This document shows positions 18,253 through 27,867 of a stretch of 64,000 nucleotides of DNA, one piece after another. The position numbers and the translations under genes are program-made. This stretch comes from Euzebyella saccharophila. GTDB taxonomy: Bacteria; Bacteroidota; Bacteroidia; Flavobacteriales; Flavobacteriaceae. Position 1 is the stretch's first letter. Each line of letters begins with the position of its first letter. The stretch lies in the NCBI RefSeq assembly GCF_014855495.1, contig NZ_JACYFJ010000001.1, forward strand, positions 124,001 to 188,000, read 5' to 3'. Under the pieces are notes generated by a model that saw only the letters and a program-made list of their open reading frames with translations, made no database searches and had not been told where the DNA came from.

Positions 18253-18723
18253 TTATTTCCAATTCTGCCCATTTAATTTCAAGGCAGCAACTACAATATC
18301 CTTCCTGCTTATTTGACCAACGAGAAGTCCATCTCTCATTACCGGGAGCCTACGTCTATTATGCCTATCAAAAATGCCGGCAGCATCAAAAATGGATATA
18401 TCATGGGGAATAGTCTCCACCTCTTTGGTCATAAACTTTTCAACGCTCTTGTCCAAAATAGGCTGATTAAAATACCTACTTTCGGAAATTTGTTTCATAC
18501 AATCTGCCTCTGATATAATTCCCACTAAAAACCCATTATCATCTAGTACGGGCCCTCCGGAAATATTATGTTTGGTAAATTGTTCCATTACCTCCAAAAT
18601 GGATTGATCGGTGGTGAAGGTAACCAGATTTTGGGTCATGTAATCAGATACCAATATGGGGGCATCGTACTCTTTCTTTGAAACTGTCTTGGCCCTTGGG
18701 CCCATGAAACTCTTTATTCCCAT
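18253..18723 (-). CDS. CBS-pair domain protein
   Basis: A 156-residue cytosolic protein consisting of two CBS motifs: about residues 25-80 (VSDYMTQNLVTFTTDQSILEVMEQFTKHNISGGPVLDDNGFLVGIISEADC) and 90-150 (VEKFMTKEVETIPHDISIFDAAGIFDRHNRRRLPVMRDGLLVGQISRKDIV). CBS pairs bind adenine nucleotides and regulate attached or partner proteins. No catalytic domain is attached, so it probably acts as a stand-alone energy or nucleotide sensor. The partner is unknown. Confidence 0.88.
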   Translation of the reverse strand: MGIKSFMGPRAKTVSKKEYDAPILVSDYMTQNLVTFTTDQSILEVMEQFTKHNISGGPVLDDNGFLVGIISEADCMKQISESRYFNQPILDKSVEKFMTKEVETIPHDISIFDAAGIFDRHNRRRLPVMRDGLLVGQISRKDIVVAALKLNGQNWK

Positions 18724-18929
18724 AACGATTTGGTTTTATTTCTGCGCAAATGGCAGGTGGTTAATTACTAAATATAAGCAAAATTTAAATACATTCACCT
18801 ATATTTCAGCTAATTAATTACCAAATACGCAATAAATTGAAAACAATCATAACATTCTTCAAATTTACAACCCCTGTTAAAACCATCTGCTATTTCACAT
18901 TTTAGTACCTTTAAATAAGCTTATGACTT

Positions 18930-21212
18930 ATGCATAGATTTCCATCATATTTAGTTCTAATTTTCCTGACCGCCGCTATTTTCATTGGATTCTATGTCTC
19001 CACTCCATCAATCGAGCTGGAAGACAAAACGCCAGAAAACGTGTTCTCGTTAAAAAATGCCTTGGAGAACGTAAAGCAGATGTCTAAAAAACCTCACGCC
19101 ACAGGTTTTCCAGCTCATAAAGATGTTCAAAAATACCTAGTGGAAGAATTAAGAAGCTTAGGACTTTCTCCTGAAGTTCAAAGTGGTTATTCCTTGGGAA
19201 AAGGTCGTAACCTTACCAAGGCAACGAACATAATGGCCAAAATTAAAGGCAGGGAAAAAGGCAAAGCGCTCCTGTTACTTTCCCATTATGATAGCAACCC
19301 ACACTCCTCTTTAGGGGCCAGTGATGCAGCAAGTGGAGTAGCCACTATATTAGAAGGAATTAGAGCTTTTCTGTCAAAGAACACAACACCTAGGAATGAT
19401 ATCATCGTTCTTTTTACGGATGCCGAAGAATTAGGATTAAACGGAGCCTCTCTATTTGTGGATGAACATCCTTGGGCAAAACAAATTGGTCTGGCACTAA
19501 ATTTTGAAGCCCGTGGCAGTGGTGGGCCAAGTTATGCCTTTATTGAAACGAACCGAGGAAATAAAAACCTACTACAGGAATTCATCAAAGCAAACCCCAA
19601 GTATCCTGTAGCCAATTCTTTATACTATAGCATTTATAAAATGCTCCCGAATGATACGGATTTAACCGTATTTAGGGAAAATAGGGATATTGACGGATTT
19701 AACTTCGCCTTCATAGATGACCATTTTGATTATCATACGGCACAGGACTCTTATGAAAGGCTAGACCATAAAAGTTTGGCCCATCAAGGGAGCTATTTGA
19801 TGCCTTTGCTAGAACATTTTAGCGAAGCGGATATCACCCAACTCAAAAGTCTAACGGATTATGTCTATTTTAATATTCCCTTCTTTGAAGTGGTCTCTTA
19901 TCCCTTCGATTGGATTTGGCCCATACTTGTTATTGCGTTGGTTTTTTTCGTTCTAATATTAGCCAGAGGCATCAAAAAAGGGACAATCGCTCTTAAAGGT
20001 ATCCTTCAAGGTTTTTTACCATTGTTCATTGTACTCATACTAAATGGGATCGTTGCGTACGCCGTCTGGCCTTTTTTGAAGACCATTTATCCTAGTTACG
20101 AAAATATACTGCACGGCTTTACCTATAACGGACATGCCTACATTTGGAGTGTGGTTTTTTTTGCCATAGCTACATGCATTTTCACTTATAATCGTTTTAA
20201 AAAAATATCCATAGCCAATTTAATTGTTGCCCCTCTATTTTTGTGGATACTTATCTGCGTAGCTATCGCAAACTACCTGCCTGGGGCCAGCTTTTTTGTA
20301 ATTCCTGTTTACGCGCTTTTGGCTATGTGGTTCGTTTGCGTAAATCAAAAAGAGCCAAGTATTTGGCCCTTACTCTTTTTATCTTTGCCTGCAATTTGGC
20401 TGTATTCTCCTTTTATAAGTGGATTCGCTATAGGTTTAGGCCTAAAAATGTTAGTGGCTTCCGCTCTATTACTATCCCTCACGTTTGTACTTATTCTACC
20501 CATATTTTCCAGAATTGGATTTCCTAAATCATGGGCTCAGGTGTTTTTCGTTTTTTCTATTGCCGGTATGGTATACGCCCACATTCAAACCGAATATACA
20601 ACTGAAAACAGATTTCCGAACAGTTTGGTTTTTATTCAGGATGATAATGCCAATAAATCGTACTGGGCCAGTTATGATGCAGTTTTAAGTGATTGGAACG
20701 AAAGTTATTTTAAAGGAAAGGAACTGGAAACATCTCCCATTACGAATATCATAAGTAGTAAATACAACACTCTTTTGAGGCATTACTCCAATGCTCCTAC
20801 TATTTCGGTGAAGTCACCTTTTGTTGAGACCTCCTTGGATTCTATAATCAATGGAAATAGACATCTTACCCTTTGCATTGCTCCCAATCGCCCTATAAAC
20901 AGAATTGAGGTGTATACCAATATCATCCCTTTAACGAAGGCGAAAATTAATGGGCTACCTATTTCACCTTATGACTTGTTAGATAGGGCTTCCGGTAAAT
21001 TGCTTACCCATTTTTATTCACCAGGTGATTATACTGAAATAGAACTGGTTTATCCCGAAAATGAAAAACTCCAGCTTACCATACTAGAGGCAAGCAATGA
21101 CCTGTTGGAAAACCCGAAATTGAATATCAAAAAAAGACCCGAAAATAACATGCCCATGCCTTTTGTATTAAATGATGCTGTACTAACCTTAAATACATTT
21201 CTATATGACTAA
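18930..21212 (+). CDS. Membrane-anchored M28 family metallopeptidase
   Basis: A 760-residue protein with an N-terminal membrane segment (about 5-25) and an extracytoplasmic M28 domain (about 40-310). Zinc ligands are visible in LLLSHYDSNPHSS, SDAASGVATILEG, DAEELGLNGASLF and HTAQDSYERLDH. About eight transmembrane helices (roughly 325-560) follow, then a soluble C-terminal domain (about 570-760). This layout resembles the ER/vacuolar-type M28 proteins (Fxna/ERMP1 style) also found in Bacteroidota. It is likely an aminopeptidase facing the periplasm. The stop overlaps the next gene by 8 bases. Confidence 0.85.
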   Translation: MHRFPSYLVLIFLTAAIFIGFYVSTPSIELEDKTPENVFSLKNALENVKQMSKKPHATGFPAHKDVQKYLVEELRSLGLSPEVQSGYSLGKGRNLTKATNIMAKIKGREKGKALLLLSHYDSNPHSSLGASDAASGVATILEGIRAFLSKNTTPRNDIIVLFTDAEELGLNGASLFVDEHPWAKQIGLALNFEARGSGGPSYAFIETNRGNKNLLQEFIKANPKYPVANSLYYSIYKMLPNDTDLTVFRENRDIDGFNFAFIDDHFDYHTAQDSYERLDHKSLAHQGSYLMPLLEHFSEADITQLKSLTDYVYFNIPFFEVVSYPFDWIWPILVIALVFFVLILARGIKKGTIALKGILQGFLPLFIVLILNGIVAYAVWPFLKTIYPSYENILHGFTYNGHAYIWSVVFFAIATCIFTYNRFKKISIANLIVAPLFLWILICVAIANYLPGASFFVIPVYALLAMWFVCVNQKEPSIWPLLFLSLPAIWLYSPFISGFAIGLGLKMLVASALLLSLTFVLILPIFSRIGFPKSWAQVFFVFSIAGMVYAHIQTEYTTENRFPNSLVFIQDDNANKSYWASYDAVLSDWNESYFKGKELETSPITNIISSKYNTLLRHYSNAPTISVKSPFVETSLDSIINGNRHLTLCIAPNRPINRIEVYTNIIPLTKAKINGLPISPYDLLDRASGKLLTHFYSPGDYTEIELVYPENEKLQLTILEASNDLLENPKLNIKKRPENNMPMPFVLNDAVLTLNTFLYD

Positions 21213-22005
21213 AATCGCTGTAATGGGTTGTGGCTGGTTGGGTCTTCCTCTAGCAAAAGCCTTACTTTCAAAACAATTTTCAGTAAAGGGTAGTACTACC
21301 TCTGAAGAAAAGGTTTTGCAGATGAAAAAACTGGGAATTGAACCCGCTTTATTAGTTTTGAGCGAAACGGATATTAAAGGTAACATCCATGAATTTTTGG
21401 CCAATGTAAATATTTTAATCATTAATATACCTCCAAGGTTGCGAAGTGGTAACGGCGAAAATTATGTAAAAAAGATGCAGCTCGTTTACAGAGCTTTACT
21501 CATCTCATCAGTAGAGAAAATAGTGTTTGTTAGTAGTACATCTGTTTACGGAGATATTCATGGTGAAGTGGACGAAGATACCCCGCCCAACCCCTCAACT
21601 GAATCTGGAAAACAATTAACAGAAGCAGAAAAGATTTTTAAAGATGTCAAGAATTTTGAAACCACAATAATAAGATTTGGCGGACTTATTGGACCTGACA
21701 GACATCCTGTTACCATGCTCTCGGGAAGAAAGAACTTGAAAAACGGTCACTACCCAATCAACCTTATACATCTAAACGATTGTATTAAAATTATTGAGGA
21801 AGTAATTCTCAATGATTGGTGGAACGAAACCCTCAATGGTGTTTTTCCATATCATCCTTCAAAAAGTGAGTATTATAATACCGAAGCAAAGAAAAGGTCC
21901 ATTCAACCAATTGATTATGAACAAAGTAACGCTAAAAAAGGAAAAACGGTTCGTTCTAAGAACCTTATTTCTGTTAAAGGCTTCAGGTTTACTACAACGT
22001 TATAG
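21205..22005 (+). CDS. NAD(P)-binding SDR/epimerase-like protein (YeeZ type)
   Basis: A 266-residue protein with an N-terminal dinucleotide fold (AVMGCGWLGLPLAKALL, about residues 4-20), a SSTSVYGDIHGEVDE segment and RFGGLIGPDRHPVTMLSGR. This is typical of extended-SDR YeeZ-like proteins. The YxxxK active-site motif is not clear, so catalytic activity is uncertain. The start overlaps the peptidase stop by 8 bases, so the two are translated together. Confidence 0.8.
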   Translation: MTKIAVMGCGWLGLPLAKALLSKQFSVKGSTTSEEKVLQMKKLGIEPALLVLSETDIKGNIHEFLANVNILIINIPPRLRSGNGENYVKKMQLVYRALLISSVEKIVFVSSTSVYGDIHGEVDEDTPPNPSTESGKQLTEAEKIFKDVKNFETTIIRFGGLIGPDRHPVTMLSGRKNLKNGHYPINLIHLNDCIKIIEEVILNDWWNETLNGVFPYHPSKSEYYNTEAKKRSIQPIDYEQSNAKKGKTVRSKNLISVKGFRFTTTL

Positions 22006-22090
22006 TTGAGTTTCACAACACATTTGTGACACTTCACAACAAAATGATTGAAAACTTGTTAAATCAAGATTCCATTCATCATTTAAGGGT

Positions 22091-22098
22091 TACTTTTG
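22091..22098 (+). promoter_or_regulatory. Candidate -7 element before the 123-residue unknown gene
   Basis: TACTTTTG matches TAnnTTTG exactly, 24 bases before the start at 22123. Confidence 0.4.
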
Positions 22099-22122
22099 AA
22101 ATAGAAATAAAAACTATTTGCC

Positions 22123-22494
22123 ATGGAAAATTCAATTTTACATGGGCGAATTTTAGAAGAAATGAATCACCTTCTCGCCCAAGAAGTACCAAAGCAAAAA
22201 GTTCCCCAAAAATTAGAAAGTTTACATAAGGATTTACTTAGAAAGCATTACAATGCTGCCGATGTATCCATAGATTACCACAGAAGAAGAGTCAAATTGG
22301 CTATTGTAATGGACGATGCAGATTATGACCCTAAAAAAGTAAATCTTCATTTACCAACGTTGCATACCAATCTATGGTTCAGAAATCTTTATGATTTTTT
22401 AAAATCTTGTTTGGATAAAGATGCCAAAAGCATGGCGTTTTATTCCTCTCTGCTTCAAAACTATACGAGCAATAAAAAAGAGTTGGCTTATTAG
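22123..22494 (+). CDS. Conserved-type hypothetical protein
   Basis: A 123-residue, mostly helical, charged soluble protein (MENSILHGRILEEMNHLLAQEV...). It has no signal peptide or recognisable motif and I do not recognise the family. It has its own promoter-like element and a strong terminator, so it is probably a monocistronic real gene. The ATG at 22123 fits the promoter spacing; a longer overlapping frame upstream is a shadow. Confidence 0.6.
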   Translation: MENSILHGRILEEMNHLLAQEVPKQKVPQKLESLHKDLLRKHYNAADVSIDYHRRRVKLAIVMDDADYDPKKVNLHLPTLHTNLWFRNLYDFLKSCLDKDAKSMAFYSSLLQNYTSNKKELAY

Positions 22495-22521
22495 AAGCTA
22501 CATTTAAAGTTCAAATTAGAC

Positions 22522-22549
22522 GGGATATCTTAGAGGTATCCCTTTTTTT
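22522..22549 (+). terminator. Intrinsic terminator
   Basis: GGGATA and TATCCC pair, extended by inner pairs to a 9-bp stem with a 3-base loop, followed by seven T residues. It lies 27 bases after the stop of the 123-residue gene. Confidence 0.85.
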
Positions 22550-22605
22550 GTTCGTACCACCTTTCTATCGGCTTACAATTAACAGCTCAATAGACAGATT
22601 ATTAG

Positions 22606-22613
22606 TACTTTTG
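22606..22613 (+). promoter_or_regulatory. Candidate -7 element for the TPR-like gene
   Basis: TACTTTTG matches TAnnTTTG exactly, 42 bases before the chosen start at 22656. It falls inside the longer possible reading frame, which supports the shorter start. Confidence 0.42.
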
Positions 22614-22655
22614 CCCACCAACAAATTAGATTTTACAATCACTAAACACATTTAC

Positions 22656-23363
22656 ATGAAAAAAATACTCTTTTTGATGTTTTTGGGCCTAACATTTATA
22701 GCTGAAGCCCAAACCAAGAGCGAACTGCAAAAGCACTATGAAGATTTCTACAAAGAAATGAGGTTGCAGGGAGATATCACAGGAGTTATCAACGCACTCA
22801 CCCATTTGAATGTACTTTCCCCTTCCAAGGAACGTAGAGATACCTTGGCCTATGTATATGCCAATAATGGCCAGCATATGCAAGCTCTTAACACGATTGG
22901 TGTTGAAAAAAACACCACCGACTCAGACATGGCGGTACAAGTAAAGGCCATCTCCTTAAAGGCCCTCAACCAACCTAAAAGGGCATTGGAACAATTTGAA
23001 GAACTATTCAAAAGAAATGAAAACCCCTATTTAGCCTATGAGATAGCGGATTTAAAAATTCAGACGGGAGATAATACGGGTGCCATAACCAATATCGATT
23101 ATGGTATTGCCAACGCCAAGGAAGACATGAAATATGCTTTTTATGAAAGACAACAACCCTATGAAGTACCTCTAAAAGCGGCCTTTTTGCACCTCAAAGC
23201 TTTAACCGAGTACAATAAGGATAAGGAAAACATAGACGGTGCCATTGGGTTAATTGACCAAGCTTTGGCCTTGGACCCCAACTTTAATTTGGCAAGCTTG
23301 AGCAAGCAAGCGTTGGAAGCAAGAAAAAATCCTCCAGCCGCAGCCGCTGAAAAGAAAGAATAG
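22656..23363 (+). CDS. Exported TPR-like protein
   Basis: The ATG at 22656 gives 235 residues with a classic signal peptide (MKKILFLMFLGLTFIAEAQ). The mature part is helical with tetratricopeptide-like units (RDTLAYVYANNGQHMQALNTIG, KALNQPKRALEQFEELFKRNENPYLAYEIADLKIQTGD, AIGLIDQALALDPNFNLA). It ends in an Ala/Pro/Lys-rich tail. Such proteins are usually periplasmic scaffolds. The partner is unknown, and the 36-residue upstream extension is rejected. Confidence 0.75.
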   Translation: MKKILFLMFLGLTFIAEAQTKSELQKHYEDFYKEMRLQGDITGVINALTHLNVLSPSKERRDTLAYVYANNGQHMQALNTIGVEKNTTDSDMAVQVKAISLKALNQPKRALEQFEELFKRNENPYLAYEIADLKIQTGDNTGAITNIDYGIANAKEDMKYAFYERQQPYEVPLKAAFLHLKALTEYNKDKENIDGAIGLIDQALALDPNFNLASLSKQALEARKNPPAAAAEKKE

Positions 23364-23385
23364 TCAAAGTAACTTCAAAAAATAG

Positions 23386-23412
23386 AAAGCCCCAATTTGG
23401 GGCTTTTTTTAT
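23386..23412. terminator. Strong hairpin terminator between convergent genes
   Basis: AAAGCCCC-aattt-GGGGCTTT forms an 8-bp stem with T-runs on either strand. It ends the TPR-like gene and overlaps the end of the convergent lipoprotein gene (stop at 23409). Confidence 0.88.
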
Positions 23413-23900
23413 TCTAAAATGAGGTTGGTATCCAAAGTATTGTTCATGGTAACATTGAACTGATTTCTAAACGCATTGTAGGCCTCGAACATTTGTAAAA
23501 TTGACTCATCAGGATTTAACCTATAATGCAAATCTCCCTTTATTTTATGCAAATAGGTTAGAAAAACCTTTTGCCTACTTTTTATTTGAGGAATATCAAA
23601 TACTTCAGGATAAGTAGATGCCGTCAACACTTTTTGCTTTTCAATAAGATCATCAATGGTCAAACCCAAATCATCCTTATTCTCCACCCGATATAAAGCA
23701 TCAAAATTGGTCTCAAAAGATTGAAACTCATCCCAATCCTTTAGAACATCCATAGCCAAACTATTTACAACCTGCTTTTTTGGCCATTTTTCAGCATTTA
23801 ATTCATACGTCTCCTCCCCTGTATTTTCAACAATTTCTGTTTTGTTTTTACAGGCAAATACAAATAAGATGACCAATGGAATGAAAAACAATCTTCTCAT
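23409..23900 (-). CDS. Small hypothetical lipoprotein
   Basis: Started at 23900 it is 163 residues with a lipoprotein signal (MRRLFFIPLVILFVFAC; lipobox VFAC). An upstream in-frame Met adds eight unlikely residues. The mature protein is helical and acidic (VLKDWDEFQSFETNFDALYRVENKDD ... LNPDESILQMFEAYNAFRNQFN) and matches no family I know. It lies divergent from the dehydrogenase gene that starts at 23966. Confidence 0.72.
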   Translation of the reverse strand: MRRLFFIPLVILFVFACKNKTEIVENTGEETYELNAEKWPKKQVVNSLAMDVLKDWDEFQSFETNFDALYRVENKDDLGLTIDDLIEKQKVLTASTYPEVFDIPQIKSRQKVFLTYLHKIKGDLHYRLNPDESILQMFEAYNAFRNQFNVTMNNTLDTNLILE

Positions 23901-23929
23901 GCAGCGAATGTACAAATTTTGCAAACAGT

Positions 23930-23937
23930 TATATTTG
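23930..23937 (+). promoter_or_regulatory. Candidate -7 element for the threonine dehydrogenase-like gene
   Basis: TATATTTG matches TAnnTTTG exactly, 28 bases before the start at 23966. Transcription from it would exclude the longer alternative start at 23939. Confidence 0.45.
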
Positions 23938-23965
23938 CTTGAATATACGTTTTAACGTCCTTTTA

Positions 23966-24910
23966 ATGCAGAAATATATACTTATTATTGGTGCCTGCGG
24001 GCAAATAGGAACGGAATTGACCCTCACCCTACGCGAGCAATACGGAAATGATAAAGTTATTGCCAGCGATATTAGAGAAGGTAGCGAAAGCCTAATGCAA
24101 TCTGGCCCGTTTGAAATTTTGGATGCCACGGATTACGATGCCCTTGAGGAGGTTATTGCCTATTATGAAATAAGTGAAGTTTATCTAATGGCCGCCATGC
24201 TCAGTGCCACTGCGGAAAAGTTTCCCATGCGGGCATGGAACTTAAACATGAATTCTTTGTTCAACGTCCTCAACCTGGCCAAAGAAAAAAAGATAGACAA
24301 GATATTTTGGCCGTCCAGTATTGCTGTCTTTGGCCCTAACACCCCAGAAAACCAAACACCTCAAAGTACGATTATGGAACCTACAACGGTCTATGGCATC
24401 AGTAAGCAATCCGGAGAGCGTTGGTGCAGTTACTATCATCATAAGTTTGGTGTGGATGTTAGAAGTTTGAGGTATCCTGGCCTTATAAGTTGGAAAACGA
24501 TGCCCGGCGGAGGTACTACGGACTATGCCGTTGAAATCTACCATAAGGCACTGGCCGAAAGCGCATATACCTGTTTTTTAAAAGAGGATACTTCCCTCCC
24601 CATGATGTTTATGGACGATGCCATAAGGGCCACCTTGGAGCTAATGCAGGCCGATGGGAGAAAAATAAAGATCCGTTCCTCGTACAATCTTGCGGCAATG
24701 AGTTTTACACCTAGTGAAATTGCCAAAAGCATTCAAGAATACATCCCCAATTTTGAAATGAGTTATAATCCTGATTTTAGGCAGGCTATAGCAGATACTT
24801 GGCCCAGTAGTATAGATGATTCCCAAGCCCGAAAAGACTGGGGCTGGGAACCAGCTTTTGATTTAAAAAAGACCACTCGGGAAATGTTGGACAATCTTGA
24901 TAAATCTTAG
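23966..24910 (+). CDS. L-threonine 3-dehydrogenase, SDR type
   Basis: A 314-residue cytosolic enzyme. The N-terminal NAD-binding motif GACGQIG (residues 9-15), the [11 protein letters not shown] segment with the Tyr/Lys catalytic pair and [27 protein letters not shown] are characteristic of the UDP-galactose-epimerase-like threonine dehydrogenases described from Flavobacterium. The reaction is L-threonine + NAD+ to 2-amino-3-ketobutyrate. The 3' end overlaps the convergent RimK-fusion gene by four bases. Confidence 0.85.
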   Translation: MQKYILIIGACGQIGTELTLTLREQYGNDKVIASDIREGSESLMQSGPFEILDATDYDALEEVIAYYEISEVYLMAAMLSATAEKFPMRAWNLNMNSLFNVLNLAKEKKIDKIFWPSSIAVFGPNTPENQTPQSTIMEPTTVYGISKQSGERWCSYYHHKFGVDVRSLRYPGLISWKTMPGGGTTDYAVEIYHKALAESAYTCFLKEDTSLPMMFMDDAIRATLELMQADGRKIKIRSSYNLAAMSFTPSEIAKSIQEYIPNFEMSYNPDFRQAIADTWPSSIDDSQARKDWGWEPAFDLKKTTREMLDNLDKS

Positions 24911-26277
24911 TTATGGAATCGTAATTTTTTTTCAATTGCCACAATCATGGCATTTGCCAAATCTTTGCCTGTAGCATTTTCTATACCCTCTAAACCAGGG
25001 GAGGAATTTACCTCTAATAATAATGGCCCCTTATTGGAACGGATAATGTCTACACCGGCCACGGCCAAATTCAACACTTTGGCGGCTTTTTGGGCCAGTT
25101 TACGTTCCTCTGGCGTAATCTTTATAATGGAGGCCTTCCCTCCTTGGTGTATGTTGGCCCTGAATTCTCCTTTTTCCGCCTGTCTTTGCATGGAGGCTAC
25201 TACCTTACCATTTATCACAAAGCAACGAATATCTTGTCCGTTGGCTTCTTTTATAAATTCCTGAACCAAAATATTGGTGTTTACACTTTTAAAAGCATTG
25301 ATTACGCTTTCTGCGGCCTTATTGGTCTCCGCAAGTACCACACCTTTCCCTTGAGTACTTTCCAATAATTTTATAATCAAAGGCGCACCGTTCACCATTT
25401 TAATCAAATCCTTGGTATCCATTGGAGATTTGGCAAATCCGGTAATGGGAATATGAATATCGTTCTTAGCGAACAACTGAGACGAAAACAATTTATCCCG
25501 TGATTGCGATATGGCTTCGGCAGAATTCTGGCAATACACGCCTAAAGTATTGAATTGCCTGATCAAGGCACAACCGTAAAAGGTTACAGCAGGTTTGATC
25601 CTAGGAATAACCGCATCATATTCCTTTAAAATATTACCGCCCCTATACCGTATTTCTGGGGAATGGGCATCTAATTTCATATAGGCAAGCTCCGCATTTA
25701 AAAAGACAATTTCGTGTCCTCTTGCTTCGGCTGCTTCCATAATTCGCTTATTACTGTACAAGTTGGGGTTACTGGCCAAAAGACCGATTTTCAAACCTGT
25801 TTTTTCCTTGTAAAACGGCGCATATTTTTTGTTGACCTCATCATCCGTAAACGACTGAACCTGAAAACTCTCTGCGGGGTTCACTATAAAACGATCCATG
25901 AGCGCTTCCCTACCAAGTAACATGCGGAACTCCATGGTATCCCTATTGGCCAAAGTAAGCTCCAAATCAAATTTATGCTCACCCATTTTAACCAAGGTGC
26001 GTACCACCAATCGTTCTTCTGAAATACCAGAGGAGCTTTTTACCATTCTCCTATCTACCAGTTTGGCTTCACAGGGGATGGTGATACTTCTATTTTCTTG
26101 AAGCGGGTTGACTTCAAACTTAACCCATTCTTGCGCCCCTCTGTTTACAACCTTAATATTGGTTGCTTGAATTGATGAAGTCTTTGCTCCGGAATCTACC
26201 CTGGCCTTGATGGCCGGAATTCCCAAGTTTTCAAAAATACACCACTCTTCGCTTCCTATAATCTGTAAATCTGTCAA
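24907..26277 (-). CDS. RimB-like aspartyl protease domain fused to RimK-type ATP-grasp ligase
   Basis: A 456-residue protein. The N-terminal domain (about residues 5-140) is the RimB/ATP-dependent zinc protease-like retropepsin fold with the DSG triad (D28-S29-G30 in [11 protein letters not shown]) and LLGREAL. The C-terminal part (about 155-450) is a RimK ATP-grasp domain ([61 protein letters not shown]). RimK adds glutamate to ribosomal protein S6 and RimB trims it in species with separate proteins; the fusion joins both activities. The start overlaps the stop of the upstream GNAT-nitrilase gene by four bases, so they are coupled. The target in this organism is unknown. Confidence 0.85.
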   Translation of the reverse strand: MTDLQIIGSEEWCIFENLGIPAIKARVDSGAKTSSIQATNIKVVNRGAQEWVKFEVNPLQENRSITIPCEAKLVDRRMVKSSSGISEERLVVRTLVKMGEHKFDLELTLANRDTMEFRMLLGREALMDRFIVNPAESFQVQSFTDDEVNKKYAPFYKEKTGLKIGLLASNPNLYSNKRIMEAAEARGHEIVFLNAELAYMKLDAHSPEIRYRGGNILKEYDAVIPRIKPAVTFYGCALIRQFNTLGVYCQNSAEAISQSRDKLFSSQLFAKNDIHIPITGFAKSPMDTKDLIKMVNGAPLIIKLLESTQGKGVVLAETNKAAESVINAFKSVNTNILVQEFIKEANGQDIRCFVINGKVVASMQRQAEKGEFRANIHQGGKASIIKITPEERKLAQKAAKVLNLAVAGVDIIRSNKGPLLLEVNSSPGLEGIENATGKDLANAMIVAIEKKLRFHN

Positions 26278-27806
26278 TTTCCTTTTTTTGTAAGTTTAAA
26301 AATATCAGTTCTTCTGTCCTTCAAATTTCTCACCGCACCAAACTGGTTCAATTCGCGGAGCAAATCTATATCCACATCGGCAATTAAGATCATTTCCGCA
26401 TTAGGAGTGGCTTCGGCCTTTATTCCATTAGTAGGAAAAGAAAAATCACAAGGAGTAAATACCATACTTTGGGCAAATTGTATATCCATATTGTTCACCT
26501 TTGGAAGGTTGCCCACGCTACCGGCAATGGCTACATAACATTCATTCTCTATGGCACGGGCCTGGGCACAGTGCCTTACCCTACTAAATCCGTTTTGGGT
26601 ATCTGTTAAAAACGGTACAAACAAAATGTCCATTCCTTCCTCGGCAAGGAGTCGGCTTAACTCTGGAAATTCCACATCATAGCAAATAAGAATCCCTATT
26701 TTACCGCAATCCGTATCAAAGGTTTTTAATTGCGTTCCGCCCTGCATTCCCCATACCTTGGATTCGTCCGGGGTTACGTGAATTTTCTCAAATCGTTCTA
26801 CGGAACCATCCCTCTTACATAGATAACCTACATTAAATAAGCGGTTATCCTTCATTTCGGGCATGCTTCCCGTAATAATATTGATGTTATAGGATATAGA
26901 AAACTCAGAAAATTTTTGAACAATGGTCTCTGTATGTTTTGCCAATTCCCTTATGGCCTCCGATTCTGACAAATGATTATTTTCCGCCATCAAAGGAGCA
27001 TTAAAAAACTCTGGGAACAAGGCAAAATCCGACCGATAACCAGAAACAGAATCTATAAAAAACTCTGCTTGCTCCAATAATTCTTCCATTCTTTTATACG
27101 GACGCATCTGCCATTGAATAAGCCCTAGCCTAACTACCTTCTTTTTGGTAGCGGCTTTTTTCGTGGGTTTTTGATAATAGATATTATCCCACTCCATTAA
27201 AACGGCAAACTCTTTGGAAGCCTTATCGCCCTCTAAATATCCTTTTAGAATTTTAGCCGGATGAAAATCATTGTTTATCTGAAAACTTAAGACCGGATCA
27301 TGAATTTCCTTTCTCCTAACTTTATCTATGTACTGCTTAGGGGTTAATGTATTGGCGTATTGATGATAATTGGGAATTCTTCCTCCAAAGGCAATTCCCT
27401 TTAGATTCAGTTTTTCGCAAAGTTCCTTTCTGTAATCGTACAACCTCCTACCCAGGCGCAAGCCCCTAAACTCAGGCTTGATGAATACATCTATACCGTA
27501 GAGGATATCTCCATCCTCCGTATGGGTACTAAATGTTTCTTGTCCCGTTATTTCTTGAAATGTATGGTTGTCCTCAAAATTGTCATAATCGACAATTATG
27601 GACAAAGAACAACCGGCCAACTGCCCATTGACCTTAATTACCACTTGGCCTTCTGGAAAAAGCTTGATAAGAGATTTTATCTGTTTTGCTGCCCAGAAGG
27701 AGTCTGGCATATTCTTATATACCTCCTTCATGGTAGTTTTTAGCTCCTGATAGTCCTTTAGGTCTAAATACTTGAGCTCAACGTTTTCTATGTCTTTAGA
27801 TATCAT
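26274..27806 (-). CDS. GNAT acetyltransferase - carbon-nitrogen hydrolase fusion
   Basis: The start at 27804-27806 ([19 protein letters not shown]) gives 510 residues. A start ten codons earlier lies inside an inverted repeat and is less likely. The N-terminal GNAT domain (about 10-205) has the acetyl-CoA loop [10 protein letters not shown]. The C-terminal nitrilase-fold domain (about 225-500) shows the Glu-Lys-Cys triad in [18 protein letters not shown] and [12 protein letters not shown]. The family is annotated as a bifunctional GNAT/amidohydrolase in many Bacteroidota; substrates are not established. Polyamine genes upstream suggest an amide or N-acyl amine, which is inference. Confidence 0.85.
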   Translation of the reverse strand: MISKDIENVELKYLDLKDYQELKTTMKEVYKNMPDSFWAAKQIKSLIKLFPEGQVVIKVNGQLAGCSLSIIVDYDNFEDNHTFQEITGQETFSTHTEDGDILYGIDVFIKPEFRGLRLGRRLYDYRKELCEKLNLKGIAFGGRIPNYHQYANTLTPKQYIDKVRRKEIHDPVLSFQINNDFHPAKILKGYLEGDKASKEFAVLMEWDNIYYQKPTKKAATKKKVVRLGLIQWQMRPYKRMEELLEQAEFFIDSVSGYRSDFALFPEFFNAPLMAENNHLSESEAIRELAKHTETIVQKFSEFSISYNINIITGSMPEMKDNRLFNVGYLCKRDGSVERFEKIHVTPDESKVWGMQGGTQLKTFDTDCGKIGILICYDVEFPELSRLLAEEGMDILFVPFLTDTQNGFSRVRHCAQARAIENECYVAIAGSVGNLPKVNNMDIQFAQSMVFTPCDFSFPTNGIKAEATPNAEMILIADVDIDLLRELNQFGAVRNLKDRRTDIFKLTKKGN

Positions 27807-27822
27807 AGGTAGATGATGTTGC

Positions 27823-27857
27823 GGAATTCTCCCCAATCATAAATTGGGTAGAATTCC
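27823..27857. repeat. Long inverted repeat between the 110-residue gene and the GNAT-nitrilase gene
   Basis: GGAATTCTCCCCAAT and ATTGGGTAGAATTCC pair over 15 bp with one mismatch around a 5-base loop. It fills nearly all of the 61-base gap (27807-27867) between two minus-strand genes. No T-run follows, so it is not a standard terminator; RNA processing, attenuation or a protein site are options. Confidence 0.75.
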
Positions 27858-27867
27858 ACTAAGTTTT

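Noticed and set aside
24907-24910. Sequencing error joining convergent genes (also 57527-57530)
   Set aside because: Four-base convergent overlaps occur twice in this compact genome, and both proteins in each pair are full length.
27807-27836. Ten-codon extension of the GNAT-nitrilase protein
   Set aside because: It is encoded by the arm of the inverted repeat and is followed by a better start.
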